64,000 bases of DNA, from assembly GCA_963621245.1 (NCBI GenBank), contig CAVFCW010000006.1, positions 48,680 through 112,679 of the forward strand. Reading direction: 5' to 3'. Below, one piece after another: positions 7,103 to 15,933 of this stretch. Within the stretch, counting starts at the first letter, position 1. Every line of letters begins with the position of its first letter. The translations under genes and the position numbers were made by a program. The stretch comes from SIG603 sp963621245 (GTDB lineage: Bacteria; Bacillota; Clostridia; Oscillospirales; Acutalibacteraceae). The notes beneath the pieces were generated by a model. The model made no database searches, was not told the origin of the DNA, and saw only the letters and a program-made list of their open reading frames with translations.

Positions 7103-9337
7103 ATGAATGCGGTGTGGATAACCGGCGGCACGGCTAAGCCGTTTTATGCGAGAAAGAGAATAACTGTCGGCGATGATATTTTGTCGGCAAAGGCTGAGGT
7201 TTGCGGTCTCGGCCAGTTTAATTTTTACATTAACGGGGAAAAGGTGAGCAATCACATTCTTGACCCGGGCTGGACAGATTATAGTAAAATTATCCAATAT
7301 GTAGAATTTGATGTCAGTGATTATTTGCGTGCTGGAGAGAATATACTTGCGGCGGAAGTAGGAAACGGTTGGTACAATAAACAGGACGAAGGCTACACAT
7401 TCCATTTTCCGGAGTTTATGCCGCCCAATCCAAACCCGTACAAGCCGTTCGGCGCATGCTTGGTATTGGCGGTTAATCTGAAAATCACTTATAAAAACGG
7501 AAAAGAAGAGATTTTCACAAGCGGAGAGGACTGGAAAACAGAAACTCACCGTGTTACGATGTCAAATGTTTACGGCTCTGAAATTATAGATAACCGACTT
7601 TACAAAGAAGATTGGAATTCACTTAACTTTGATGACGACAACTGGAAAAATGCCGAATTGGTGAGCAAGGAAAACGCACCAAAAGGAAAGCTTGTTTTGC
7701 AGTCTCCGCCGCCGATTAAAGTTGTAAAAGAATATGAGGGAAAATATCTTCATGATGTCTGCGGCAGAAAAATATACGATTTCGGACAAAATACATCCGC
7801 GCTTCTTAATATCGAACTGAAAGGCAAATGCGGAGATGTGGTTAAAATCTATCCCGCCGAAAAGCTTGATGAAAACGGAAATGCGGATCAGATGGCTAAA
7901 AACTGGCTGCCGATAGATTCTTGCGTGACTTGCATTCTGAGGGGCGACGAAGATTTCGAGAGCTTTGAAACCACCTTTACATATGTCGCATGCCGATACA
8001 TAGCCGTTGAAGGCGATGCAGAGATTGGCAAAATAACGGCTAAAGCTATTACGAGTGCTTGGAAAACGGACGGTTATTTTAAGTGTGACGATGAGCGCTA
8101 CAATAAAATATACGATATGATAGAGAGAACAGTCGAGGCAAATATGCTTAGCGTGCACACCGACTGTCCGACTATCGAGCGATTTGCTTGGCAAGAGCCG
8201 AATCATCTCATGGCGCCGTCAATTTTCTATATGAAAGACGGAAGAAAGCTTTGGGAGAAATTTTTCCTCGATTTGAGAACAGCCCAGCACACAAAGGACA
8301 ACTTTTTCTTCGATATGAGTGGGGAGAAGTTCTATCCCGGTGATGGACTTGTACCGTCGCAAGCTCCGTGTTATATTCCCAATGTTTTGCCCGTACCCGG
8401 AATGGGTAGCTTTTACGATATTATTCCTTGGGGAAGTACTTGCATTTTGGGCGTTTGGTGGCACTATCGGTTCTACGGCGACAAGAAAGTCCTTTCCGAT
8501 AACTACGAAATGGGCAAGAGGTATCTTGAACACCTTAAAACAAAAATAAACGAAGACGGTTTTATAAATCATGGTTTGGGCGACTGGGGAAATCCCGAAG
8601 GACTGCTTGCAAGAGAGAACATCGAGACCGCTTTTTTGTACGCCGATGCGACTGTGTTAGCAAAGATAGCTTCAATTCTCGGCAAAAAAGAAGATTGTAA
8701 TAATTTTGCATGCTTTGCAGAGGGCGTGAAAGAAAACTACAATGAAAAACTTCTTTGCAAAAATCCGACAAGCGGAAAATGGTTCTACCGTGTGTGGGGA
8801 GACGAATTCAAGACAACTCAATCAGCCGAGGCTTTGCCACTGTTCTGGGGAATGGTTCCGGAAGACAAGAAAAATGATGTTGTAGGTGAATTTAAGCAGA
8901 CGCTTTTGGATAAGGGAGCATTTTCAAGCGGAGAAATCGGTTTGCCGTACATAATTCAAACTGCCTCAAAATACGGAATGAACGATCTTGTCGGAAAGTT
9001 TATAACGAGAAAGGAGCATCCGAGTTATTATGCCTTTGTGCTTGACGGTGAGACAACCTTGGGCGAATACTGGGAGAATAATCCCCGCAGTCATTGCCAT
9101 GACATGATGGGGCATATAATCGAGTGGTATTATAACGGCATTGCGGGAATAAAACCGCTTGAGCCCGGCTTTAAAAAGATAAGCATAAAGCCGCATATGC
9201 CGGAGAGCATGAATGAATTTGAGTGCAGTTATAATTCTGTGAACGGACTTATCAAGGTGAACGCAAAGCGAAACGGGGATAAAGTCGATGTGAAAGTTTC
9301 TGTTCCCAATACAATGGAATATAGCGTGGAAGCTTAG
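7103..9337 (+). CDS. GH78 alpha-L-rhamnosidase
   Basis: The 744-residue protein has the N-terminal beta-sandwich segment GLGQFNFYINGEKVS and DPGWTDYSK typical of bacterial rhamnosidases. Around residue 350 it has the catalytic-domain entry HTDCPTIERFAWQEPNHL, followed by an (alpha/alpha)6-barrel and a C-terminal beta-sandwich ending with FECSYNSVNGLIKV. Family members hydrolyse terminal alpha-L-rhamnose from plant glycosides or pectic side chains by inversion; the acid is a glutamate in the barrel. There is no signal peptide, so it should work inside the cell on imported oligosaccharides. GGAGG eight bases before the ATG supports the start. The gene is alone, with no transporter next to it; the uronate-type reductase 5 kb downstream could belong to the same plant-polysaccharide lifestyle. 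Confidence 0.88.
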   Translation: MNAVWITGGTAKPFYARKRITVGDDILSAKAEVCGLGQFNFYINGEKVSNHILDPGWTDYSKIIQYVEFDVSDYLRAGENILAAEVGNGWYNKQDEGYTFHFPEFMPPNPNPYKPFGACLVLAVNLKITYKNGKEEIFTSGEDWKTETHRVTMSNVYGSEIIDNRLYKEDWNSLNFDDDNWKNAELVSKENAPKGKLVLQSPPPIKVVKEYEGKYLHDVCGRKIYDFGQNTSALLNIELKGKCGDVVKIYPAEKLDENGNADQMAKNWLPIDSCVTCILRGDEDFESFETTFTYVACRYIAVEGDAEIGKITAKAITSAWKTDGYFKCDDERYNKIYDMIERTVEANMLSVHTDCPTIERFAWQEPNHLMAPSIFYMKDGRKLWEKFFLDLRTAQHTKDNFFFDMSGEKFYPGDGLVPSQAPCYIPNVLPVPGMGSFYDIIPWGSTCILGVWWHYRFYGDKKVLSDNYEMGKRYLEHLKTKINEDGFINHGLGDWGNPEGLLARENIETAFLYADATVLAKIASILGKKEDCNNFACFAEGVKENYNEKLLCKNPTSGKWFYRVWGDEFKTTQSAEALPLFWGMVPEDKKNDVVGEFKQTLLDKGAFSSGEIGLPYIIQTASKYGMNDLVGKFITRKEHPSYYAFVLDGETTLGEYWENNPRSHCHDMMGHIIEWYYNGIAGIKPLEPGFKKISIKPHMPESMNEFECSYNSVNGLIKVNAKRNGDKVDVKVSVPNTMEYSVEA

Positions 9338-9363
9338 TTCTTTCACCTTGTTACAAATCAAAA

Positions 9364-9393
9364 AGGGTTGCGATCAAAATTAATCGCAACCCT
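9364..9393. terminator. terminator between convergent rhamnosidase and alcohol dehydrogenase genes
   Basis: Perfect 11-bp stem AGGGTTGCGAT/ATCGCAACCCT. On the minus strand it is followed by TTTT, so it mainly serves the alcohol dehydrogenase. Confidence 0.8.
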
Positions 9394-9408
9394 AAATTAT
9401 TCAGTTAA

Positions 9409-10632
9409 TCAGAAATCAACATCTGTGTCATAGTAGCAGCACTTGAGGAGTTTTTCCATCTCTTCAACGCTCGGCTGACGCGGGTTAGAACCTGTGCAAG
9501 CATCTGCAATAGCGTTAACTGCGATGTCGTGAAGTCTCTCAAGGAATACTTTCTCGGGAACGAAGCCCTGCTCTGTCGGATAGGAATCGGGGCCGTAGTT
9601 CTTGATGCAATGAGGAATGTTGAGCTCGTCATTCATGCCACGAAGATAAGTGATGAGTGCTGCAACCTTCTCGTCGTCGGATGCGCTCTTATCGCAAATG
9701 CCCATGTAATCAACGATTACGCCGTATCTCTTCTTAGCTGTCTCGTCCTTAGCGTTAAATGCGATAACCTTAGGAAGATACATAGCGTTAGCTGCACCGT
9801 GAATGATGTGTGCGCCGTAATCTGCAAAAGCTGCGCCTGTCTTGTGAGCCATGGAGTGAACTATACCGAGAAGTGCATTTGAGAAAGCCATACCAGCAAG
9901 GCACTGTGCGTCATGCATCCTGTCTCTTGCATCCATATCGCCGTTGTATGAAGGTATGAGATCCTTCATAATCATCTCGATAGCGTGGATAGCGAGCGGA
10001 TCGGAGTAGTTGCTGTTAGCTGTGGAAACATAAGCCTCGATAGCGTGGGTCATAGCGTCCATACCTGTGTGAGCAACAAGCTTCTTGGGCATTGTCTCTG
10101 CAAGCTCAGGATCAACAATAGCAACATCAGGTGTAATTTCAAAGTCAGCAATAGGATATTTGATACCCTTGTCGTAATCTGTGATGATTGAGAAAGCTGT
10201 AACCTCGGTAGCAGTACCGGAAGTAGAGGAGACTGCGCAGAAGTGAGCCTTCTGTCTTAACTTCGGAAGTCCGAATACTTTGCACATATCCTCGAATGTG
10301 CACTCGGGATACTCATACTTAATCCACATAGCCTTAGCTGCATCGATAGGTGAGCCGCCGCCGATTGCGACAATCCAGTCAGGCTCAAACTCGAGCATCT
10401 TTGCGGCACCGTTCATAACAGTTGTGACAGACGGGTCGGACTCGATACCGTCAATAATATCAACTTCCATGCCTGCTTCCTTGAGGTAACCAACTGCTTT
10501 GTCGAGGAAACCGAATCTCTTCATGGATCCGCCGCCTACGCAAATAACAGCTTTTTTGCCTTCAAGGTTCTTTAAATTTTCAAGAGCACCCTTTCCGTGA
10601 TAAAGGTCTCTGGGTAATGTAAAACGTGCCAT
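9409..10632 (-). CDS. iron-containing alcohol dehydrogenase
   Basis: A 407-residue group III (iron-activated) dehydrogenase. It has the NAD(P)-binding GGGSPIDAAKAMW near residue 95, the STSGTATEVTAFSII segment, and metal ligands in the GMDAMTHAIEAYVS and LGIVHSMAHKTGA motifs followed by a histidine in the next 15 residues. Relatives include butanol, lactaldehyde and propanediol dehydrogenases, which reduce aldehydes with NADH to dispose of fermentation electrons; the exact substrate is not readable. It is transcribed leftwards as a single gene. Its promoter is overlapped by a good Rex operator, so induction when NADH/NAD is high is expected, matching the role of the AdhE and Rex genes elsewhere in the window. 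Confidence 0.9.
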   Translation of the reverse strand: MARFTLPRDLYHGKGALENLKNLEGKKAVICVGGGSMKRFGFLDKAVGYLKEAGMEVDIIDGIESDPSVTTVMNGAAKMLEFEPDWIVAIGGGSPIDAAKAMWIKYEYPECTFEDMCKVFGLPKLRQKAHFCAVSSTSGTATEVTAFSIITDYDKGIKYPIADFEITPDVAIVDPELAETMPKKLVAHTGMDAMTHAIEAYVSTANSNYSDPLAIHAIEMIMKDLIPSYNGDMDARDRMHDAQCLAGMAFSNALLGIVHSMAHKTGAAFADYGAHIIHGAANAMYLPKVIAFNAKDETAKKRYGVIVDYMGICDKSASDDEKVAALITYLRGMNDELNIPHCIKNYGPDSYPTEQGFVPEKVFLERLHDIAVNAIADACTGSNPRQPSVEEMEKLLKCCYYDTDVDF

Positions 10633-10677
10633 AATAAATTCCTCCCTAAGCCAACACTTTTGTGTTTAAGCTTCTAT

Positions 10678-10695
10678 TCGTTAAAACTTTAACAC
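10678..10695. promoter_or_regulatory. Rex-like operator on the alcohol dehydrogenase promoter
   Basis: The site is TCGTTAA-AACT-TTAACAC, matching 12 of the 14 fixed positions of the Rex consensus TTGTTAANNNNTTAACAA. It overlaps the -10 box, the classical position for repression by NAD-bound Rex. Confidence 0.65.
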
Positions 10696-10714
10696 CCATT
10701 TTGACTTTTGTCAA
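10686..10714 (-). promoter_or_regulatory. promoter of the iron alcohol dehydrogenase gene
   Basis: On the minus strand: perfect TTGACA (10709-10714), 17-bp spacer, TAAAGT (10686-10691). It lies about 60 bp before the start codon. The rest of the 370-bp intergenic region up to 11004 is AT-rich and holds only the GNAT promoter. Confidence 0.7.
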
Positions 10715-10925
10715 TACTCTACAAAAACAATAATTTTTACCGATAAAAAAGCTTGAATATTGGATAAATTTCACACAAAAATGCTGATTATTTTACAAAT
10801 TAAGCATTGATGAAACTTGGAATAATTCAATAAGAGTATCGGTTCAAATTTGTCCGTTTTAATGTGTTTTGGCACAATAACAAATATAGTTAAGATTAAA
10901 TTCTCACACTTTCTTAAAAAAGCAA

Positions 10926-10953
10926 TTGATATTTTTTATCCTGTGAGTAAAAT
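10926..10953 (+). promoter_or_regulatory. promoter of the GNAT gene at 11005
   Basis: TTGATA, 16-bp spacer, TAAAAT, ending 51 bp before the start codon. Confidence 0.5.
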
Positions 10954-11004
10954 ATAAGTATCGCATATTTCAGCAAATTAATAAGGTAAAGAAGGAAAGA
11001 AGAA

Positions 11005-11493
11005 ATGGAAGACGTAATCGTAAGAGGGTATAAAGAATCCGATGTGCCTGAAATGGTGAAAATTTGGAATAAAGTTGTTGACGACGGAGTTGCTTTTCCT
11101 CAGCTTGATCTTCTTGACGAAGAAAGCGGAAAAAAGTTTTTCTCGGAACAGACTTATTGCGCCGTGGCTCAGACAGAGGGCAAAACGGTAGGCATGTACA
11201 TACTTCACCCGAACAATGTGGGACGATGCGGCCACATATGCAACGCAAGCTTTGCGGTTGACGCCGACTGCCGCGGAAAGCACATAGGGGAGAAACTCGT
11301 TTTGGACTGCTTGGAACAGGGCAAAGAGCACGACTTTAAAATTTTGCAGTTCAATGCCGTTGTCGAAAACAACGTTCACGCCCGTCATCTCTACGAGCGA
11401 CTCGGATTTGTACTTGTCGGAAAAATACCGAACGGCTTTAAAATGAAAGACGGACACTTCGAGAATATCTGCGTGTATTATCACGAGCTTTGA
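11005..11493 (+). CDS. GNAT family N-acetyltransferase
   Basis: At 162 residues this is a complete single-domain GNAT. The acetyl-CoA-binding motif A is visible as ASFAVDADCRGKHIGEKLV (R-G-K-H-I-G corresponds to Q/RxxGxG/A). The following LQFNAVVENNVHARHLYERLGF is the motif-B region with the usual N-x-A-x-x-L-Y-E-x-x-G-F ending. Such enzymes acetylate small amines, antibiotics or protein N-termini; the substrate is unknown. It starts with ATG preceded by AAGAAGGA and stands alone between its own promoter and a strong terminator. Confidence 0.85.
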   Translation: MEDVIVRGYKESDVPEMVKIWNKVVDDGVAFPQLDLLDEESGKKFFSEQTYCAVAQTEGKTVGMYILHPNNVGRCGHICNASFAVDADCRGKHIGEKLVLDCLEQGKEHDFKILQFNAVVENNVHARHLYERLGFVLVGKIPNGFKMKDGHFENICVYYHEL

Positions 11494-11502
11494 TGAAAAA
11501 AG

Positions 11503-11555
11503 AAAGTCACTTCTGTTTTTGTATGTTTTGTACAAAAACAGAAGTGACTTTTTTG
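11503..11555 (+). terminator. long-stem terminator after the GNAT gene
   Basis: A perfect 21-bp stem (11503-11523 with 11531-11551) with a seven-base loop and a following T run. It isolates the LRR gene promoter from upstream transcription. Confidence 0.9.
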
Positions 11556-11566
11556 CGACAGAATAC

Positions 11567-11594
11567 TTGACTTTCATATATATATATATATAAT
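11567..11594 (+). promoter_or_regulatory. promoter with an AT-repeat spacer, upstream of the first LRR surface protein
   Basis: TTGACT (11567-11572) and TATAAT (11589-11594) are 16 bp apart. An alternating AT tract of 17 bases (11576-11592) fills most of the spacer and runs into the -10 box. Loss or gain of one repeat unit would change the spacer to 14 or 18 bp and so change promoter strength. Confidence 0.65.
11576..11592. repeat. AT dinucleotide microsatellite
   Basis: Eight and a half AT units without interruption, located between and partly within the promoter boxes of the LRR gene. Confidence 0.85.
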
Positions 11595-11665
11595 AGATTA
11601 TAAGTACATATCTCTCTGTTGTAAGCGGCGTCTTATGTAATTTATATTCAAATCGGAGGTAAAAT

Positions 11666-14089
11666 ATGAACAAAAGAATTTTAGCGATTCTTCTCAGTGC
11701 TTTGATGGCGTTTAGCGCAATGCCGACAGCATTTGCGGAAGAAACAGCGGCGAGCGAGCCTGAAAATTCGGTGACGGAAGAAGTGCCTGAGAAGGATTCT
11801 TCGCCTGAGACTACCGAGGAGCCGACTGCCGATCCAACAACCGAACCGACAGCAGAACCGACTGCCGATCCTACGGCTGAACCTACCGCAGAACCAGTGG
11901 TGACTTCTACACCCGAACCTAAAGAGGAAAGTGTTGAAACTGACGACGAGAAAGAAATCTCTCTTGAGGCTGAGGATGAAGCAAAGGAAAATAGCACTTC
12001 AGGTACTTGCGGCGACGGAGTTACTTGGACACTTGACGAAGATGGTATTTTGACAATCAGCGGCAGCGGAGCAATTGATGACAGCTATTTTAAGGAAAAT
12101 GACAAGATAAAAAGTGTTATCATTGAAGAAGGCGTAACTTCAATAGGAGCTCATGCGTTTCAGGAATGTGAAAACTTAACAAGTATAACAATTCCTGACA
12201 GTGTAATTTCTATTGGAGATTATGCGTTCTTCTGTTGCCACGGTTTAGCAAGTTTAACTATTCCCGAGAGTGTAACCTCGATTGGAGTTTGTGCGATTTA
12301 CGGTTGTAGCGGCTTAACGAGCATAACGATTCCGGAGAGCGTAACTTCAATTGGAAGTTCTGCATTTTCGGGTTGTACCGGCTTAACAAGCGTAACTATT
12401 CTGGGTAGCGTAACTTCTATAGAAAATGCTACGTTTTACGGTTGCATCAGCTTAACAAGCATAACGATTCCCGAGAGTGTAACCTCGATTGGAAATACTG
12501 CGTTTTACGGTTGCAGCAGTTTGAAAAGCATAACAATTCCGGACGGTGTAACATTGATAGGAGATAATGCATTTCAGGATTGTAGCGGCTTAACAAGCGT
12601 AATAATACCTGATAGTGTAACTAGCATTAATAGCTATGCGTTTTCAGGTTGCTACAGTTTAACAAGTATAGTTGTTCCTGACGGTGTAACTTCAATTGGT
12701 GATTATACATTTTACCATTGCGAAAGCCTAAAGAGCGTAACAATTCCGAACGGAGTAACATCGATTGGAAGTTCTGCATTTAGCAGTTGCTACAGTTTAA
12801 CAGGAATAAAGATTCCTAACAGTGTGACTTCAATTGGACAATCTGCGTTTAACAGTTGCTTCAGCTTAACAAGTATAGCAATTCCTGACGGTGTAACCTT
12901 GATTGAAAATTATACATTTGCCAATTGCCAAGGCTTAAAAAGTGTGACTGTTCCGAAAACAGTAATTTCGATTGGGGATTATGCGTTTTTCTATTGCCAC
13001 AGCTTAACAAGTGTAACAATTCCGAAAAGTGTGACTTCGATAGGAATGGGCGCATTTAGCAGTTGCAGTAGCTTAATAAGTATATCGATTCCTGACAGCA
13101 TAACTTCGATAGAAAACGGTACTTTTAACGCTTGCTCCAGCTTAACAAGCGTAACAATACCCAACGGTGTGACTTCGATTGGACAAGCTGCGTTTAGCGC
13201 TTGCGACAGCTTAAAAAGCATAACAATACCGAATAGTGTAACTTCGATAGGGGTTTCTGCGTTTTACAATTGCATCAGTTTAACAAGCGTTACAATTCAA
13301 AAGAGCGTAACATCGATTGGCGAAGCTGCATTTGGTGATTGTGAAAAGCTGAAAACAGTTTATTATTCAGGAACAAAAAAGAGCTGGAACAGCATAGAAA
13401 AAGACCGTATTTTTGAAGGCATAAGCACACCAAATATCGTATATTTAGGCGAGTGCAAAAATGGCCACAGCTACAAGAAAACGGTAACTGCCGCAACGAC
13501 AAGTGCTAACGGAAAGATAACCCAAAAGTGTACGGTTTGCGGAAATACAAAGACAAGCACAATTTACAAAATTACCGAAAGTAAGCTTAATTACACAAGA
13601 TTTGCTTACAACGGTTCTGTAAAAACACCTACTGTAACGATTAAGAACAGCAAGGGCACTGTACTTAAAAACGGCACGGATTACACTTTGACTTATCCGT
13701 CAGGGCGAGTGAATGTCGGAAGATATTCCGTTAAGGTTACTTTCAAGGGCAACTACAAGGGCACAACTTATCTAACATTTGATATTGTTCCCAAGGCAAC
13801 AACCATCAAGAAGATAGCAAATTATTCGACTTGTTTCAGAGTGTATTGGAACACACAAAAAAACCAGACAACTGGATATCAGGTGAGATATTCCACCAAG
13901 AGCAATATGTCGGGTTCAACTTACAAGACGATAACGAATACTTCTTCTTCGAGCCTCAAGGTTTCTGGACTTAACAGAAAAACGACTTATTACGTACAGA
14001 TAAGAACATACAAGCAGGTCACAATCAACGGAAAGAGCGTAAAGATTTACTCCTCGTGGAGCAGTGCTAAGTCTGTAAAGACGAAATAA
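11666..14089 (+). CDS. secreted BspA-like leucine-rich-repeat (LRR_5) surface protein
   Basis: The 807-residue protein begins with a signal peptide (RILAILLSALMAFSAMPTAFA, cleavage near residue 25). A Glu/Pro/Thr-rich linker with repeated EPTA/DPT units follows (about 27-95), then a short beta domain. From about residue 148 to 565 there are about 18 LRR_5/BspA repeats of 23 residues with the core SLTSITIPxSVTSIGxxAFxxC. Next come a CxxC pair (QKCTVCGN) and a C-terminal fibronectin-III-like domain ending WSSAKSVKTK. BspA-type proteins are surface adhesins of gut and oral anaerobes. No LPXTG or SLH anchor is seen, so attachment is unclear. AATCGGAGGT precedes the ATG. It is a paralogue of the gene at 17718. 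Confidence 0.92.
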   Translation: MNKRILAILLSALMAFSAMPTAFAEETAASEPENSVTEEVPEKDSSPETTEEPTADPTTEPTAEPTADPTAEPTAEPVVTSTPEPKEESVETDDEKEISLEAEDEAKENSTSGTCGDGVTWTLDEDGILTISGSGAIDDSYFKENDKIKSVIIEEGVTSIGAHAFQECENLTSITIPDSVISIGDYAFFCCHGLASLTIPESVTSIGVCAIYGCSGLTSITIPESVTSIGSSAFSGCTGLTSVTILGSVTSIENATFYGCISLTSITIPESVTSIGNTAFYGCSSLKSITIPDGVTLIGDNAFQDCSGLTSVIIPDSVTSINSYAFSGCYSLTSIVVPDGVTSIGDYTFYHCESLKSVTIPNGVTSIGSSAFSSCYSLTGIKIPNSVTSIGQSAFNSCFSLTSIAIPDGVTLIENYTFANCQGLKSVTVPKTVISIGDYAFFYCHSLTSVTIPKSVTSIGMGAFSSCSSLISISIPDSITSIENGTFNACSSLTSVTIPNGVTSIGQAAFSACDSLKSITIPNSVTSIGVSAFYNCISLTSVTIQKSVTSIGEAAFGDCEKLKTVYYSGTKKSWNSIEKDRIFEGISTPNIVYLGECKNGHSYKKTVTAATTSANGKITQKCTVCGNTKTSTIYKITESKLNYTRFAYNGSVKTPTVTIKNSKGTVLKNGTDYTLTYPSGRVNVGRYSVKVTFKGNYKGTTYLTFDIVPKATTIKKIANYSTCFRVYWNTQKNQTTGYQVRYSTKSNMSGSTYKTITNTSSSSLKVSGLNRKTTYYVQIRTYKQVTINGKSVKIYSSWSSAKSVKTK
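12109..13362 (+). repeat. tandem 69-bp coding repeats (LRR_5 array)
   Basis: About 18 imperfect copies of a 69-bp unit encode the 23-residue leucine-rich repeats. The conserved core around TGTAACTTCGATTGGA recurs in each copy. Diverged copies argue for an old array rather than a fresh expansion. Confidence 0.85.
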
Positions 14090-14100
14090 TTTTTAAAGGT

Positions 14101-14133
14101 GGGCAGTTCGCATTGAACTGCCCATTTCTCTAT
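14101..14133 (+). terminator. terminator after the first LRR gene
   Basis: Perfect nine-bp stem GGGCAGTTC/GAACTGCCC, five-base loop, T-rich tail. Confidence 0.8.
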
Positions 14134-14240
14134 TCTTGAAAATCAAGAAATTATAATTTAATCTTGATTTTTTCGAGCCTTGGATATATATTCTTTTTGT
14201 GAAATCACCTTATGGGTGAAAAATAAATATAAGGGTTGTG

Positions 14241-15866
14241 ATGATAAACATGAAATTAACAAGAGAAGGAATTGAAAATAAAAAAGACTGGGAAAAAATC
14301 GGCGTTACGCTGCCCGGCTATGATGTGAAAGCGGTTTCCGAAAAGGCTAAGGAAAATCCCGTGTGGGTTCACTTCGGCATCGGTAATATTTTCAGAGTTT
14401 TCATCGGCGGAATAGCCGACGGACTTTTGGAAAAAGGCGTTCTGGACAGAGGAATTACCTGCGTGGAAACGTTCGATTACGATGTTGTCGATAAGATTTA
14501 CGATCCGTTTGACAATCTCGGTTTAAGCGTAATTCTCAACAGCGACGGAACGCGTGAATATAAGGTTATCGCATCGCTTGCCGAGGCAGTCAAAGCTCAA
14601 AGCTCCGATTCGAATCAATGGAACCGTCTCAAAAAAATATTCACTAATAAATCTCTTCAGCTTGTCTCCTTTACGATAACCGAGAAAGGTTATGCGCTTC
14701 AAAAAGCAGACGGAACATATTTTCCATTCGTGAAAGCCGATATCGAGAACGGCCCCGAAAAATCGGTCGGCGCTATGGCTGTGCTGACCGCTATGCTTTA
14801 CGAGAGATTCAAAGCGGGCAAATATCCCCTCGCGCTCGTCTCAATGGACAACTGCTCGCAGAACGGAGCAAAGCTTCGTGAGTCCGTGCTCACAATGGCC
14901 AATAAATGGGCGGAGCTTGGATTTGTCGGCAAAGACTTTATCGATTACGTAAGTGACGAGAGTATTGTATCTTTCCCGTGGACGATGATCGATAAAATCA
15001 CGCCCCGTCCGAGTGAAAAGCTTGCTGATGAACTCGAGGCACTCGGCATCGAAAATATGCAACCTGTGATAACATCAAAAAAGACCTACATTGCACCGTT
15101 TGTCAATGCAGAAAAACCGCAGTATCTCGTGATTGAAGATAATTTCCCGAACGGCCGCCCAAAACTTGAAGAGGGCTTTGGTGTTTACCTGACAGACAGA
15201 AACACTGTTAATCTCTCGGAGAGGATGAAAGTTACCGTTTGCCTTAACCCCGTGCACTCTGCGACAGGCCCGCTCGGAGTTGTTCTCGGATACGATCTTT
15301 TTGCTCATATGCTCAACACAAACGATGATATATTAAAAATGGCGCGTATGATTGCTTATGACGAGGGGCTTCCCGTTGTGAGCGATCCAAAAATCATTTC
15401 TCCGCGTGAATTTGTCGATGAGCTTTTTAACGATCGTTTTCCGAATGAATATCTCGGCGACACGAATATGCGCCTTGCGGTGGACGTTTCGCAAATGGTC
15501 GGCATTCGTTTCGGCGAGACAATCAAGTCTTACGTGAAAAAATACGGCACAGCCGAATCTTTGACTGCGATTCCGCTTGCAATTGCCGGTTGGCTCAGAT
15601 ATATGCTTGCCGTAGATGATTTTGGCAAAAGTTATGAACTTGCACCCGATCCGATGAACGAGGAACTCACGGAGCAGTTATCAAGTGTAAAGGTCGGAAA
15701 ACCTGAAACCTTGAAAGAACAGTTAAAGCCGATACTTTCAAACGAGAGACTGTTTTATATTGATTTATACAAAGCAGGAGTCGGTGAGAAAATAGAAGAG
15801 ATGTTCAGAGAGATGATAGCGGGCGAGGGTGCTGTTAAAGCTACCGTACATAAATATGTGAAATAA
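14241..15866 (+). CDS. mannitol dehydrogenase family protein (fructuronate reductase/mannonate oxidoreductase-like)
   Basis: The 541-residue protein is a long-chain polyol/uronate dehydrogenase. VWVHFGIGNIFRVF near residue 35 is the start of the NAD domain, and KVTVCLNPVHSATGPLG (KxxxxxNxxH) near residue 330 carries the catalytic lysine and the polar residues characteristic of the family. Its length and the extended N-terminus resemble UxuB-like mannonate oxidoreductases, which interconvert D-fructuronate and D-mannonate in hexuronate breakdown. Other members use mannitol, arabitol or altronate, so the substrate is unproven. ATG 14241 is preferred because AAGGG lies five bases upstream; GTG 14238 and ATG 14250 are alternatives. 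No other hexuronate gene is adjacent. Confidence 0.8.
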   Translation: MINMKLTREGIENKKDWEKIGVTLPGYDVKAVSEKAKENPVWVHFGIGNIFRVFIGGIADGLLEKGVLDRGITCVETFDYDVVDKIYDPFDNLGLSVILNSDGTREYKVIASLAEAVKAQSSDSNQWNRLKKIFTNKSLQLVSFTITEKGYALQKADGTYFPFVKADIENGPEKSVGAMAVLTAMLYERFKAGKYPLALVSMDNCSQNGAKLRESVLTMANKWAELGFVGKDFIDYVSDESIVSFPWTMIDKITPRPSEKLADELEALGIENMQPVITSKKTYIAPFVNAEKPQYLVIEDNFPNGRPKLEEGFGVYLTDRNTVNLSERMKVTVCLNPVHSATGPLGVVLGYDLFAHMLNTNDDILKMARMIAYDEGLPVVSDPKIISPREFVDELFNDRFPNEYLGDTNMRLAVDVSQMVGIRFGETIKSYVKKYGTAESLTAIPLAIAGWLRYMLAVDDFGKSYELAPDPMNEELTEQLSSVKVGKPETLKEQLKPILSNERLFYIDLYKAGVGEKIEEMFREMIAGEGAVKATVHKYVK

Positions 15867-15889
15867 GTTTTGTTAAAATAAAAAAATTG

Positions 15890-15930
15890 AGCACGATACG
15901 GAAAATAAAATCCGCATCGTGCTTTTGTTT
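15890..15930. terminator. terminator between convergent genes
   Basis: A 13-bp stem AGCACGATACGGA/TCCGCATCGTGCT with one mismatch, then TTTGTTTT. It serves the uronate reductase on the plus strand and faces the end of the HTH gene. Confidence 0.8.
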
Positions 15931-15933
15931 TAA

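Noticed and set aside
10978..11997. A 339-codon minus-strand frame across the GNAT and LRR genes
   Set aside because: The Val/Gly/Ser repeats in its translation are the reverse reading of the EPTA linker repeats; real genes lie on the plus strand.
12109..13362. Regular 69-bp repeats suggesting a CRISPR array
   Set aside because: The units are coding, diverged, without unique spacers, and encode LRR_5 repeats.
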